Below, one piece after another: positions 17,319 to 25,669 of a DNA stretch of 64,000 nt. Made by a program: the position numbers and the translations under genes. Under the pieces are notes generated by a model. It searched no databases, was not told where the DNA came from, and saw nothing but the letters and a program-made list of their open reading frames with translations. The DNA is from an uncultured Clostridium sp. (lineage in GTDB: Bacteria > Bacillota > Clostridia > Oscillospirales > Acutalibacteraceae). Location of the stretch: positions 1-64,000 of the forward strand of contig CATZNW010000012.1 in NCBI GenBank assembly GCA_958422185.1. Reading direction: 5' to 3'. How positions within the stretch are numbered: the stretch's first letter is position 1; every line of letters begins with the position of its first letter.

Positions 17319-18122
17319 ATGAAAGTGATGCGTATGAAAAAATTAAAGTTTACTAAAAATCAGTGGTTATCTCTGTTTTCGTTAGCAATCGTTATTCTGT
17401 GTTATGCGGGCGAAAAGGCGCTTAAAAGGCTTACCCCGTGGAGCGAGACCTCCGCGCTGATTCAGGCATTTGTGTTTACGCTTGCCGTTGCCGTGGTCTA
17501 TCTTATTCTTGTTAAGGCTGGGGACGTGTATATCGGTATGATCGCCAGCATTTTCGCGTTTAAGATACTGCCGCCCAATATAGATATGCTGCGGTATTAT
17601 GATCTTGACGCGTCCTGCGTTTATTTTATCGTGCGCAAAATGGCGCTGGTGCTGTTCCTTTATATCATCTACAGGCTCTATCTTATTTCAAAAAAGAAAC
17701 AGGAAGATCCTATCCGGGCGCTGCCTGTTGCCGCGCTGCTGCTTGTGATTCCTTTTGTAACGAGCGTTTCAAACGATCTGGAAAAATACGCCTATATAAA
17801 AACGGAAAGCATGATGCTGCCGTATGCGATAGACGCCGGTCTTTACATAGCTGCCGTGTGTGTGCTCGGGATCGTGTGCGTTATATTTCAGGGTAAAAAT
17901 GCCTCCCTCATCTGTGATTTCTCTATTATAGGATTTATTATAGGCGGAGCAAGAAAACTCTGCTCAACATTCATAATTTTAAATGCCGGTATGCATCTGA
18001 GCAAATCATATATCTGCTGGATAGCGATATATGCTGTTCTCATTGCCGCATTTGCGGTTCTCAGAAAGAAAACGGCCGGTTCAGCCCTTATCTTTGCCGG
18101 CGCGGCGGAGAGCAATACATAA
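17319..18122 (+). CDS. Multi-pass membrane protein of unknown function
   Basis: 267 residues, not recognised. About seven or eight hydrophobic segments are visible (starting near residues 17, 48, 66, 98, 138, 168, 205, 232), with short polar loops and no obvious catalytic motif. Three in-frame ATG codons occur in the first 16 bases (17319, 17328, 17334); the third has the best-spaced purine stretch and may be the true start. It has its own promoter and precedes the TupA-like gene on the same strand with an 88-bp gap, so co-transcription is possible but unproven. Confidence 0.65.
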   Translation: MKVMRMKKLKFTKNQWLSLFSLAIVILCYAGEKALKRLTPWSETSALIQAFVFTLAVAVVYLILVKAGDVYIGMIASIFAFKILPPNIDMLRYYDLDASCVYFIVRKMALVLFLYIIYRLYLISKKKQEDPIRALPVAALLLVIPFVTSVSNDLEKYAYIKTESMMLPYAIDAGLYIAAVCVLGIVCVIFQGKNASLICDFSIIGFIIGGARKLCSTFIILNAGMHLSKSYICWIAIYAVLIAAFAVLRKKTAGSALIFAGAAESNT

Positions 18123-18210
18123 ATGTGTGCGTTCTGCGCAGATAACGGACGGCGCAGGCGGACGGATCGTGATATTTTGTGATCCGACGCGGCGTTAAAA
18201 CAAAATTACA

Positions 18211-19569
18211 GTGAATGAAAGAGATCGATATGAATTGGAAAAAATGATCGGGCGGCTGAAAAAATTTATCAGCAGGTTCGTGCCGGTAAATTATTCAAGA
18301 TTTGTGAGCCTAAAAAGAACTGTCAGCACGCAAAAAGCCCAGATAGATAAATTAAAAGAACGTGAGAAACAGCTTTCCTTGCGGCTTGATGCCCTTGAAA
18401 AACGGGTAAGCAACGACGAACGTGTCGCCGCCGCACTTGAAGCGCGCATAGGAGAATCCGAAATACGCGTTCACGAAAATGAAAGCAAGTTTGATCAGCT
18501 TGAAAAGCGCGTGTCCGACAACGAAAATACAGGAGCCAGATCTGATGAACGCATCAATGAAAACAGATCTGCGCTTTCTGAGCTGAAAAAGCGGTTTGAT
18601 ATTGGCGAACGTAATGAAACGGCGCGCGAAAAGCGAAACCGCCTTTCGTTTTATTATGCCAGAAACGCAAATGAATGGCTGAAAGACGAGATAAAACGGG
18701 AAAAACACGATTACTATAAATCGGTCCTTCCCGCAAGATATAAAGAAGAGCTGGCCAACTGGTTTATGGAAAAAACCGGAGAGAAGCTTGAACTTGAAAA
18801 TCCGGTAACGTTTAACCAAAAGATACAGTGGCTGAAGATCTATGATTCAACTCCGCTGAAAACACAGCTGGCAGACAAATATCTTGTTCGTGATTTTGTG
18901 CGGGATAAGATTGGTGAAAACTATCTTGTAAAACTTCTTGGCGTATGGGACGATTTTGACGATATCGATTTTTCCGCAATGCCGCAGAAATTTGTATTAA
19001 AGGCAAATCACGGCTGTCAGTTTAACTATATCGTAACAGACAAGTCAAAATTCAATTCAACGGATGCAAGGCGCACTTTTGCCAAATGGCTGAGTTTTAA
19101 TTATGCTTTCGGTAACGGAATAGAGCCCCATTATCACAATATAAAGCCCCGCATCATAGCGGAAGAGTATCTTGAAAATAATGACGGCCTTGACGATTAT
19201 AAGTTTTGGTGTTTTGACGGCGAACCGAAGTTCGTTCAATTTCTGACGGACAGAAATAAGGACGCGCTTAAAATGGTGTTTTATGATACCGAATGGAACC
19301 GTCAGGAGTTTGTATATAATAATCCTCAGCTTGACAGGGAGGTTCCGAAACCCGATAATCTTGAAGAAATGCTGCGGATTGCCCGGATACTTTCCCAGGG
19401 GTTCTGCCATGTAAGGGTGGATCTTTACAGGCTTAACGACGGCACACTTAAATTCGGCGAAATGACCTTTACAAGCGCCAGCGGAGCGCCGCGTTGGGAT
19501 CCTCCGGAATGGAATGAAAAAATGGGCAGTTTTATTACCCTGCCGGAAAAATCCCCGTTCCCTTATTGA
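18211..19569 (+). CDS. TupA-like ATP-grasp enzyme with N-terminal coiled coil
   Basis: 452 residues. Residues ~30-150 are strongly charged and heptad-like, with recurring LEKRVS(N/D)(N/D)E units, and should form a long coiled coil. From about residue 165 the protein matches the TupA-like ATP-grasp family: VTFNQKIQWLKIYD, LKANHGCQFNYIVTDK, KPRIIAEEYLE, DYKFWCFDGEPKFVQ, FCHVRVDLYRL. TupA-type proteins occur in cell-surface polymer clusters (teichuronopeptide, capsule), where they are thought to ligate amino acids or sugars to a polymer. The start is uncertain: GTG 18211 or ATG 18244. A terminator follows at 19675. The coiled-coil extension is unusual and could mediate oligomerisation or localisation. 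Confidence 0.82.
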   Translation: MNERDRYELEKMIGRLKKFISRFVPVNYSRFVSLKRTVSTQKAQIDKLKEREKQLSLRLDALEKRVSNDERVAAALEARIGESEIRVHENESKFDQLEKRVSDNENTGARSDERINENRSALSELKKRFDIGERNETAREKRNRLSFYYARNANEWLKDEIKREKHDYYKSVLPARYKEELANWFMEKTGEKLELENPVTFNQKIQWLKIYDSTPLKTQLADKYLVRDFVRDKIGENYLVKLLGVWDDFDDIDFSAMPQKFVLKANHGCQFNYIVTDKSKFNSTDARRTFAKWLSFNYAFGNGIEPHYHNIKPRIIAEEYLENNDGLDDYKFWCFDGEPKFVQFLTDRNKDALKMVFYDTEWNRQEFVYNNPQLDREVPKPDNLEEMLRIARILSQGFCHVRVDLYRLNDGTLKFGEMTFTSASGAPRWDPPEWNEKMGSFITLPEKSPFPY

Positions 19570-19674
19570 GTTTACCGCGGATTTGCGGCCGTTATATTAC
19601 AGCCTTTTGTTCTTGAAGACGGCTTTTCGTCAAAATATATTTTTCAGAATACATGGATCATAATTTTAACAGCA

Positions 19675-19710
19675 GGCCCGCAGAGCGTATAATGACTCTG
19701 CGGGCCTTTT
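19675..19710. terminator. Bidirectional terminator between convergent genes
   Basis: GGCCCGCAGAG pairs with CTCTGCGGGCC around a 10-nt loop and is followed by TTTT on the plus strand. It lies between the TupA-like gene and the convergent CYTH gene. Confidence 0.75.
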
Positions 19711-19723
19711 GCCGAATATATAT

Positions 19724-20455
19724 TTATTGTTGCGTTATTCCGTAGATATTCGCAAGCACAGAATTGCGGTAAGTTCTGTCCCGCGTTACTTCTTTTATTA
19801 CGTTTAAAAACGGCGGCAGTTCAAAATTTTCCGTTTCGCTTTTCAGTTCTATCTCCAGCAGTGCTCTGTCTTCCCAAAATGGGAAAAGATCAAGTTCAAA
19901 GCATTTTTCTTTGTAAATGATCAGCCAGCGGCGCTTGTAAAGCACTTTTTCTCCCTTTATGCTTTCAAGATACGCTGTTTCTGTTATACGGCTCTCTTTT
20001 TCTACTCTTTTTATTTCTGTTATCTTAATCTTTTCCGTTTTGATATAGATAAAATCTCTGCCTTTGCCGCGTTTTCTTACCCGGAATCTTTTGCCGTCCT
20101 TATTGATATACGCCTGCGCAATATCAACATAATCGCAAAGGGCGTATTCCGGAAGTTCTTTTTCGTCCGGCTTTTTTATCAGAAATTTACGTTCTATCTC
20201 AAACGGTTGGGGAATTCCAAGAAAAAAATCTATCTCTTCAAACAAGACTTTTTCATTTGCTGCCAAGCGTAAATGCTCGTTCCCAAGCCATTTTGTTATG
20301 ACTTCTGTTGCTTTGCTGTTTATGAAAACGGCGGAATATGCGTATTTTCCGGCGTCGTTTTCGCAGGACACGTCAAAATACAACTGCGCTTTTCCGGCGT
20401 ATCTTTCTTTTATAGCGCTCGTGTTTTTAAAACCGATAATGGCGATCTTTTCCAT
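19724..20455 (-). CDS. CYTH-domain protein with unassigned N-terminal region
   Basis: 243 residues. From about residue 85 the ExExK signature (EIERKF) opens a CYTH domain, with the expected basic strand (RFRVRKRGKG), YIKTEK, ELDLFPFW and LLEIELKSE. CYTH proteins bind triphosphates and metal ions; members include inorganic triphosphatases, thiamine triphosphatase and class IV adenylate cyclases. The first ~84 residues (start MEKIAIIGFKN) do not match a domain I recognise. Its ATG directly abuts the stop codon of the upstream ATP-grasp gene, so it is the third gene of a tightly coupled cassette. Confidence 0.8.
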   Translation of the reverse strand: MEKIAIIGFKNTSAIKERYAGKAQLYFDVSCENDAGKYAYSAVFINSKATEVITKWLGNEHLRLAANEKVLFEEIDFFLGIPQPFEIERKFLIKKPDEKELPEYALCDYVDIAQAYINKDGKRFRVRKRGKGRDFIYIKTEKIKITEIKRVEKESRITETAYLESIKGEKVLYKRRWLIIYKEKCFELDLFPFWEDRALLEIELKSETENFELPPFLNVIKEVTRDRTYRNSVLANIYGITQQ

Positions 20456-21190
20456 TTATTTCATCTCTTTTTTTATGTATTCGCAGTAAAGACGCAAAAT
20501 ATCAATATCGGTTTTATCGTATACCATTCTTGCGCCGACTGCATCTTCTATCTCATTAAAAACGGCTCTGCCGCCGTCAAAAACAAAATCTATGCCTATA
20601 TAATCAGATTTAATAAGCGAGGATATCTTATAAACGAGCGCGCGTTCCCGTTCACTTAACGGATAGATCCGAGCCGATCCGCCAAGGCAGTAGTTGGAGC
20701 GAAAATCGGTTTCGCTCTCTCTTAATACCGCGCAAATGATTTTCCCACCTATGAGCCACACGCGCAGATCCCTGCCAAGGTCTGACGCCGGTTTCTGATA
20801 AACATAATCTGGCTTTATTTCCACTTTGCCGCTTTTAATAAGGCGCACGCCCAAGCCGCCTTTTCCGTTTGCGGGTTTTTCAATAAGCGGCGGCTCGGTT
20901 TGGTTTACAGGCAGGATCTCAATACCGTTTTTTTGCATAAATTCATAGCATTTCTGCTTGTTATTCGCAAGGCGGGTCAACGAGGCGGGATTGAAGACCC
21001 GTATGCCGCGGTCTTCGAAAATTTGAGCAATATCGGCGTTGTTTGTTCTGTTTATCACAAAATCTGCCGGTGTGCTGAGATCCGCTTCGTTTTCCAGAAC
21101 AAGGCTAACACCCAGATATTCTTTAAACTTTTTAACTGCAAAGGCGTTGCGTTCAGCCTCTTTTTTGCTGTATATCAAAATTCCGCTCAA
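20456..21190 (-). CDS. RimK-like ATP-grasp protein (second of a tandem pair)
   Basis: 244 residues. The order of motifs is that of ATP-grasp ligases: a pre-ATP-grasp segment, CYEFMQKNGIEILP, the nucleotide loop region LIEKPANGKGGLGVRLI, RDLRVWLIGGKIICAVLRES and the metal-binding YIGIDFVFDGGRAVFNEIED. It is about 30 residues shorter than its neighbour and clearly diverged from it. It starts at TTG 21190, supported by AAGGAG six bases upstream, and the start overlaps the stop of the preceding gene (TTGA). ATP-grasp enzymes join a carboxylate to an amine or thiol with ATP; the substrates here are unknown. Confidence 0.82.
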   Translation of the reverse strand: MSGILIYSKKEAERNAFAVKKFKEYLGVSLVLENEADLSTPADFVINRTNNADIAQIFEDRGIRVFNPASLTRLANNKQKCYEFMQKNGIEILPVNQTEPPLIEKPANGKGGLGVRLIKSGKVEIKPDYVYQKPASDLGRDLRVWLIGGKIICAVLRESETDFRSNYCLGGSARIYPLSERERALVYKISSLIKSDYIGIDFVFDGGRAVFNEIEDAVGARMVYDKTDIDILRLYCEYIKKEMK

Positions 21191-22002
21191 AGTCTGCTCC
21201 TTATCTCCTCAAAGATCGGCGGGGCAATATCCGTGCCCGTGCAGTTCATTATGTTAATAATATGGGCGTTGCTGTTTACCTCGCAAACATATCCGCCCTC
21301 CAGAATATCCACGCCTCCGAAAGTCAGCCCCAGCGCGCCGCAGGCGGCAAGGGCAGTCTGTTTTTCGGTATCGGTGGGCGTATAAGGCGTCATTTTTCCG
21401 CCGTTTGTAACGTTGGCGCGAAAATCGTTTTTGTTCTCACGGCGCACCGCCGCCGCTATCTTTGAGCCCACTACTTCTATTCTTATATCCCGCCCGGCGG
21501 AACCGGCAATGAATTCCTGAAGGATAAACGGCTTTTCGGTTATGTGCGTTAAGATGTCTGCCTTGCTTTTACAAAGGAATACCTGTTCGCCGAATGAGCC
21601 GAAACATTCTTTGAAAACGAGCGGCAGCCCCAAAACTTTAACGGCGCCGTCAACAAACCGTGTAAAATCCGCCTTAAAATAAGTTTTGGGCGCTATCAAA
21701 GTTCTAGGCTGTTTTACTATTCCGTCAAGCGCTATGCAGGTTTTTGCCTTGTCGTCGCACAGATCAATGCTTTTTGCGCTGTTAAAAACGGGAAGCCCGC
21801 TTTTTTCAAGCCGCGCGGCAAGGTTTATATCCTTGTCCCAAAACAGCACGAAATCCGCTTTCGGTGTTTCAAGCGCAAGTTCAAGATTTGTCTTAAGGAC
21901 AAGTTCAACGCCGCATTTTTTCGCGCTTTCAAGCAAATGCCTGTGCAGGGTGCTGAATTTTTGAGTGTTTAAAAAATGGTTTACCGCAAGTATGCCTTTC
22001 AA
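21187..22002 (-). CDS. RimK-like ATP-grasp protein (first of a tandem pair)
   Basis: 271 residues with an ATP-grasp layout: N-terminal NHFLNTQ, DKAKTCIALDGI, LPLVFKECFGSFGEQVFL for the nucleotide loop, LQEFIAGSAGRDIRIEVVGSKIAAAVRRE, and metal ligands in FGGVDILEGGYVCEVNSNAHI. The RDIRIEVVG and EVNSN motifs are typical of RimK/lysine-biosynthesis LysX style ligases that extend a substrate with an amino acid. It starts at TTG 22002 with AAAGG nine bases upstream. It is the first gene of the cassette with the second ATP-grasp and the CYTH gene. Confidence 0.83.
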   Translation of the reverse strand: MKGILAVNHFLNTQKFSTLHRHLLESAKKCGVELVLKTNLELALETPKADFVLFWDKDINLAARLEKSGLPVFNSAKSIDLCDDKAKTCIALDGIVKQPRTLIAPKTYFKADFTRFVDGAVKVLGLPLVFKECFGSFGEQVFLCKSKADILTHITEKPFILQEFIAGSAGRDIRIEVVGSKIAAAVRRENKNDFRANVTNGGKMTPYTPTDTEKQTALAACGALGLTFGGVDILEGGYVCEVNSNAHIINIMNCTGTDIAPPIFEEIRSRL

Positions 22003-22072
22003 AATATTCTGCCTTTCATGGATCAGTGATTTCCAGTTATTTTTTAACTTTTATATACTGTATCATTTTTTC

Positions 22073-22101
22073 TTGCTTTTTTCAATCTGCTGATATAAAA
22101 T
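22073..22101 (+). promoter_or_regulatory. Promoter of the AICAR transformylase gene
   Basis: TTGCTT, 17 nt, TAAAAT. Confidence 0.55.
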
Positions 22102-22139
22102 AGATATACTTAAATGAATAAAAAGCGGAGGAATGTTAA

Positions 22140-23315
22140 ATGACGGAATATACCCTTAAATACGGCTGCAACCCGAATCAGAATCCCGCCCGGATTCATA
22201 TGGACGGCAAGGAACTGCCTTTTGAGATATTAAACGGAAGCGCGGGATATATTAATCTTTTGGACGCGTTTAATTCATGGCAGCTTGTAAAAGAGCTGAA
22301 AGAGGCAACGGGACTGCCCAGCGCGGCTTCGTTTAAACATGTTTCCCCCGCGGGCGCAGCGGTTGCCCAGCCGCTTTCGGAAACGGACAGAAAAGTGTGC
22401 TTTGTGCCTGAAGGACTTGAGCTTTCTCCTATCGCTCAGGCATATGTAAGGGCAAGAGGGTGCGACAGAGTTTCCTCTTTCGGCGACTTCGCAGCGCTTT
22501 CAGACGAATGCGACGCATCTGTTGCACAGTTTCTGGTAAGAGAGGTTTCAGACGGCATTATTGCCCCGTCCTATTCCGATGAGGCTCTTGAAATACTTAA
22601 AAAGAAAAGGCGCGGCAATTATCTTATTATTAAAATGGATCCCGATTATGTGCCTGAAGAAATGGAAACGAAACAGGTGTTCGGCATCAAATTTGAGCAG
22701 AAGAGAAATAACGCCAGAATCACCATGAGCCTTTTTGACGATATGCCCACAAAAATAAAAGAGATCTCCGAGATAGCTAAGATCGATCTGCTCATATCAA
22801 TGATCACTCTTAAATATACACAGTCAAATTCCGTGTGTTATGCAATGGGAGGTCAGACGATCGGAGTCGGAGCTGGCCAGCAGTCCAGAATTCACTGTAC
22901 CCGCCTTGCCGGCAATAAGGCGGACAATTACTGGCTGCGCAGACATGAAAAGGTTACCTCCCTGCCGTTTGTTGAAGGGATCAGAAAATGTGAGGCGGAT
23001 AACGCAATAGATCTCTATATCAGCGACGAATATGAGGACCTTTACAAAAACGACCTCTGGAAAAAGTATTTCACAGAAAAGCCCGAACCGTTTTTGCCGG
23101 ATGAAAAGGCAGAGTGGCACGAATATATGGATAAAGTGGCGCTGGGCTCAGATGCATTCTTCCCGTTTGAGGATAATATTGAGCGCGCTGCCAGATCGGG
23201 CGTGAAGTATATTGCCCAGCCGGGCGGTTCCGTTAGGGATCAGGCGGTTATAGACTGCTGTGATGCATTCGGTATGGCAATGGCTATGACGGGCATCAGG
23301 CTTTTCCACCATTAA
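22140..23315 (+). CDS. Stand-alone AICAR formyltransferase (PurH transformylase part)
   Basis: 391 residues. It lacks the N-terminal IMP cyclohydrolase domain of bifunctional PurH and consists only of the AICAR transformylase part, which transfers a formyl group from 10-formyl-tetrahydrofolate to AICAR in purine synthesis. The catalytic Lys-His pair appears in SFKHVSPAGAAV, and the late motifs QTIGVGAGQQSRIHCTRLA and AQPGGSVRDQAVIDCCD are well conserved. Single-domain versions of this length are known in Clostridia. GGAGGAAT precedes the ATG. No other purine genes are adjacent, so the cyclohydrolase must be encoded elsewhere. Confidence 0.93.
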   Translation: MTEYTLKYGCNPNQNPARIHMDGKELPFEILNGSAGYINLLDAFNSWQLVKELKEATGLPSAASFKHVSPAGAAVAQPLSETDRKVCFVPEGLELSPIAQAYVRARGCDRVSSFGDFAALSDECDASVAQFLVREVSDGIIAPSYSDEALEILKKKRRGNYLIIKMDPDYVPEEMETKQVFGIKFEQKRNNARITMSLFDDMPTKIKEISEIAKIDLLISMITLKYTQSNSVCYAMGGQTIGVGAGQQSRIHCTRLAGNKADNYWLRRHEKVTSLPFVEGIRKCEADNAIDLYISDEYEDLYKNDLWKKYFTEKPEPFLPDEKAEWHEYMDKVALGSDAFFPFEDNIERAARSGVKYIAQPGGSVRDQAVIDCCDAFGMAMAMTGIRLFHH

Positions 23316-23385
23316 TATTTTAAGTATAAAATGTTGTTAAAAAGCGTACGGTTTCTGCCGGAAGCTTTTACAAACCGTTTAACAA

Positions 23386-23422
23386 AAACCAGGGCGGATC
23401 TGTGTGCCGCCCTGGTTTTTTT
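23386..23422. terminator. Bidirectional terminator between AICAR transformylase and sufB
   Basis: AAACCAGGGCGG pairs with CCGCCCTGGTTT, with T runs on both strands; it serves two convergent genes. Confidence 0.88.
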
Positions 23423-23431
23423 ATACTATAT

Positions 23432-24364
23432 TTACTTCAGAAAGCCTTTTACGATCTGTGACTCCGCATCCTCATGCGAAAGGCCAAGAGTCATGAGCTT
23501 TGTGATCTGTTCGCCTGCGATCTTGCCGATTGCCGCTTCATGAATAAGCGAAGCATTTACATCATTTGCAATGATTTCAGGTACGGATTTAACAAATCCG
23601 TTTTCCATAATAATAGAGTCACATTCCGAATGCCCGGCGCACTCGGCGTTGCCGTGAAGCGCAGAATAGAATTCCTGCTTTGAATTGCCTTTGGCAACGG
23701 AGCGGGAACTTATCTCCGCGCTTGAGTTATCACCGTTTAGCTCAACGGTAAAATCCGTTGTGGCGGTTTGGTTTCCGCTGGTCATGATCTTTTCTTTAAT
23801 AACAAGGCGTGCATTTTCTTTAAGATCCGCATTTGTAACGCGTTTTGTGGAATCCACTCCCTCTATCTGCACGGTCTCCATTTCCAGGTAAGCGCCTTTT
23901 TCAAGGTGGACTACCGTAACCGGGTTAAGCACGCGTTCTCCGCTGCCGTTGCCCTCGCCGTAATGCTTTTCAACATAACGGACCTTTGCATTTTTTCCAA
24001 CGTGAAACGTGTGGATACCGTCATGCTGCGAAAGATGTTCTCCGTCATTATGAATACCGCAGCCGGCTATAATGTCAACGTCGGAATCGTCGCCAATATA
24101 AAAATCGTTGTAAACAAGATCCTGAAAACCGCTCTGGTCCACAACCACGGGAATATGCACATATTCTCCCTTTGTGCCCGGCTTAACATATATCTCAATG
24201 CCTTTGCCCTCCGGCTTTGGAACGATCTCTATATTTTTTGTACTCCGGCGGCCTATGCCCTGGCCGTCAACTCTTATGTTATATGCGCCTTTAGGGGTAT
24301 CCGCTATGCCTGCTATGGTTTTTAATATTCCGCCCAAAACAGGGTTATTCTTAATATCAGTCAT
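23432..24364 (-). CDS. sufB: SufB/SufD-type Fe-S cluster assembly scaffold
   Basis: 310 residues from ATG 24364, behind AAGGAGG. It is a shortened SufBD protein with the beta-helix core (HVGKNAKVRYVEKHYGEG, DFTVELNGDNSSAEISSR) and the C-terminal signature PEIIANDVNASLIHEAAIGKI, plus a Cys in GHSECDSIIM where SufB carries a functional Cys. Only one SufBD gene is present and there is no SufS, SufU or SufE next to it. With SufC it forms a two-protein scaffold of the kind called SMS or minimal SUF. Its start overlaps the sufC stop by 8 bp. Confidence 0.9.
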   Translation of the reverse strand: MTDIKNNPVLGGILKTIAGIADTPKGAYNIRVDGQGIGRRSTKNIEIVPKPEGKGIEIYVKPGTKGEYVHIPVVVDQSGFQDLVYNDFYIGDDSDVDIIAGCGIHNDGEHLSQHDGIHTFHVGKNAKVRYVEKHYGEGNGSGERVLNPVTVVHLEKGAYLEMETVQIEGVDSTKRVTNADLKENARLVIKEKIMTSGNQTATTDFTVELNGDNSSAEISSRSVAKGNSKQEFYSALHGNAECAGHSECDSIIMENGFVKSVPEIIANDVNASLIHEAAIGKIAGEQITKLMTLGLSHEDAESQIVKGFLK

Positions 24365-25100
24365 TACCGCTCCTCCTTGCTTTATAGAATCTGCACGCGT
24401 TGGAATCGGAAAGAAGTTCGGGCAGGATCTCCTCTTTAGATCCTTCCGCAGTAATTTCTCCGCCGGAAACAACTACGATCTTATCCGCGATCTCCAGAAT
24501 CCTTTCCTGATGGGATATGATGACTACAGCGCCGTGCTTTGTATCCCGTAATTTTTCAAAAACAGCGATAAGGTTGTTAAAGCTCCAAAGGTCTATGCCA
24601 GCCTCCGGCTCGTCAAACAGCGAAAAATCAACGCCCCGCGCCATAAGCATGGCTATCTCTATGCGCTTAAGTTCACCGCCGGACAGGCTTGCATTGATCT
24701 CCCTGTTTATATAATCCGCCGCGCAAAGGCCGACTTCTGAAAGATAGCCGCAAAGCTCATGCGTGTCAACATTCTTGTTTACAGCCAGGCTCAAAAGGTC
24801 GCGTACGGTAAGACCCTTGAAGCGCACCGGCTGCTGAAACGCAAAGCCGATTCCAAGATTTGCGCGCTCATTTATATCAAGTTTTGTTATATCCTGCCCT
24901 TTATAAATGATCTGCCCGGCTGTGGGTTTTTCTATACCCATAATGATCTTGGCAAGCGTGGATTTTCCGCCTCCATTCGGTCCGGTTATTACAACAAAGC
25001 TGTCTTTATCAATCGTTAAGCTGATGTCGTTAAGGATCTCTTTTTGCTTTTTATTTGTTTCATCCTCAACGGAAAACGAAATGTTTTTTAGTTCAAGCAT
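24357..25100 (-). CDS. sufC: SufC ATPase of Fe-S cluster assembly
   Basis: 247 residues from ATG 25100, an ABC-type ATPase of normal SufC length. Walker A is GPNGGGKST, the signature ALSGGELKR and Walker B SLFDEPEAGID. It lacks membrane partners, as SufC does, and instead binds SufB/D; ATP hydrolysis drives rearrangement of the scaffold during cluster assembly in the cytoplasm. The start overlaps the stop of the marR-type gene by 8 bp (ATGCTTGA) and its own stop overlaps sufB by 8 bp (ATGACTGA), so the three genes are translated as a coupled unit. Confidence 0.95.
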   Translation of the reverse strand: MLELKNISFSVEDETNKKQKEILNDISLTIDKDSFVVITGPNGGGKSTLAKIIMGIEKPTAGQIIYKGQDITKLDINERANLGIGFAFQQPVRFKGLTVRDLLSLAVNKNVDTHELCGYLSEVGLCAADYINREINASLSGGELKRIEIAMLMARGVDFSLFDEPEAGIDLWSFNNLIAVFEKLRDTKHGAVVIISHQERILEIADKIVVVSGGEITAEGSKEEILPELLSDSNACRFYKARRSGND

Positions 25101-25608
25101 TTTTATCGCTCCCTCTTTTTGCCGCCGCAAGGCACGGCGCGTAATTTTCAGTTTCACACGAACAGCTGAAGCTGCACGCCGGCATGTATTCCTTTGCCTT
25201 TTGTATAAAATCCATAATAGTCTTTTTTTCGCCCATGCTAAGGGCGCACAGATAGGCGCGCATGTTTGCCGCCGCCTGTTTGTTCATATCCTCATAAAGC
25301 TTTTTAGCCTCGTTGCCTGCGGGCGTCAGGCGAAAATATTTTTCCTTTTTATTATGGGGACTTTTATATGTTTCTATAAGCCCCTTTTCACATAATTTGA
25401 CACTTATCTGTGTTACTGCGCTTTTGGTTACGCCGGATTTTGCAGACAGCCCGCTTACATTGGATTCAGGACAGTTGCCTATAAGCTCAAGCAGATTGAT
25501 CTCAGAGCGGTAAAGCGTAAATTTGCCGCCGCAGTCCAGAGGCTGCTTTTGCTCGGCAAAGATTTCGCCCAACATATCAAAAAAATTTTTGGATATTTCG
25601 CACTGCAT
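25093..25608 (-). CDS. MarR-family regulator with C-terminal four-cysteine motif
   Basis: 171 residues from ATG 25608 (GAAGG five bases upstream; GTG 25620 is an alternative). The winged helix is seen in VSGLSAKSGVTKSAVTQISVKLCEKGLIE and the wing in NKKEKYFRLTPAG. After the dimerisation helix the chain does not end but continues with a tail holding Cys-x3-Cys-x-Cys-x7-Cys (ACSFSCSC...PC), a pattern able to hold an Fe-S cluster or metal. It is the first gene of the operon with sufC and sufB. I infer that it senses cluster or iron status and controls its own operon. This is not the usual IscR or SufR type. Confidence 0.85.
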   Translation of the reverse strand: MQCEISKNFFDMLGEIFAEQKQPLDCGGKFTLYRSEINLLELIGNCPESNVSGLSAKSGVTKSAVTQISVKLCEKGLIETYKSPHNKKEKYFRLTPAGNEAKKLYEDMNKQAAANMRAYLCALSMGEKKTIMDFIQKAKEYMPACSFSCSCETENYAPCLAAAKRGSDKNA

Positions 25609-25637
25609 ATGGGCCTTCACCCCTTCCTGTTTTCCAT

Positions 25638-25666
25638 ATTATAGCGCGCAGGGAATCACTTGTCAA
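25638..25666 (-). promoter_or_regulatory. Consensus promoter of the marR-sufC-sufB operon
   Basis: Minus-strand TTGACA (25661-25666), 17 nt, TATAAT (25638-25643): a perfect sigma-A consensus, about 30 nt before the start codon. Confidence 0.9.
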
Positions 25667-25669
25667 GTA

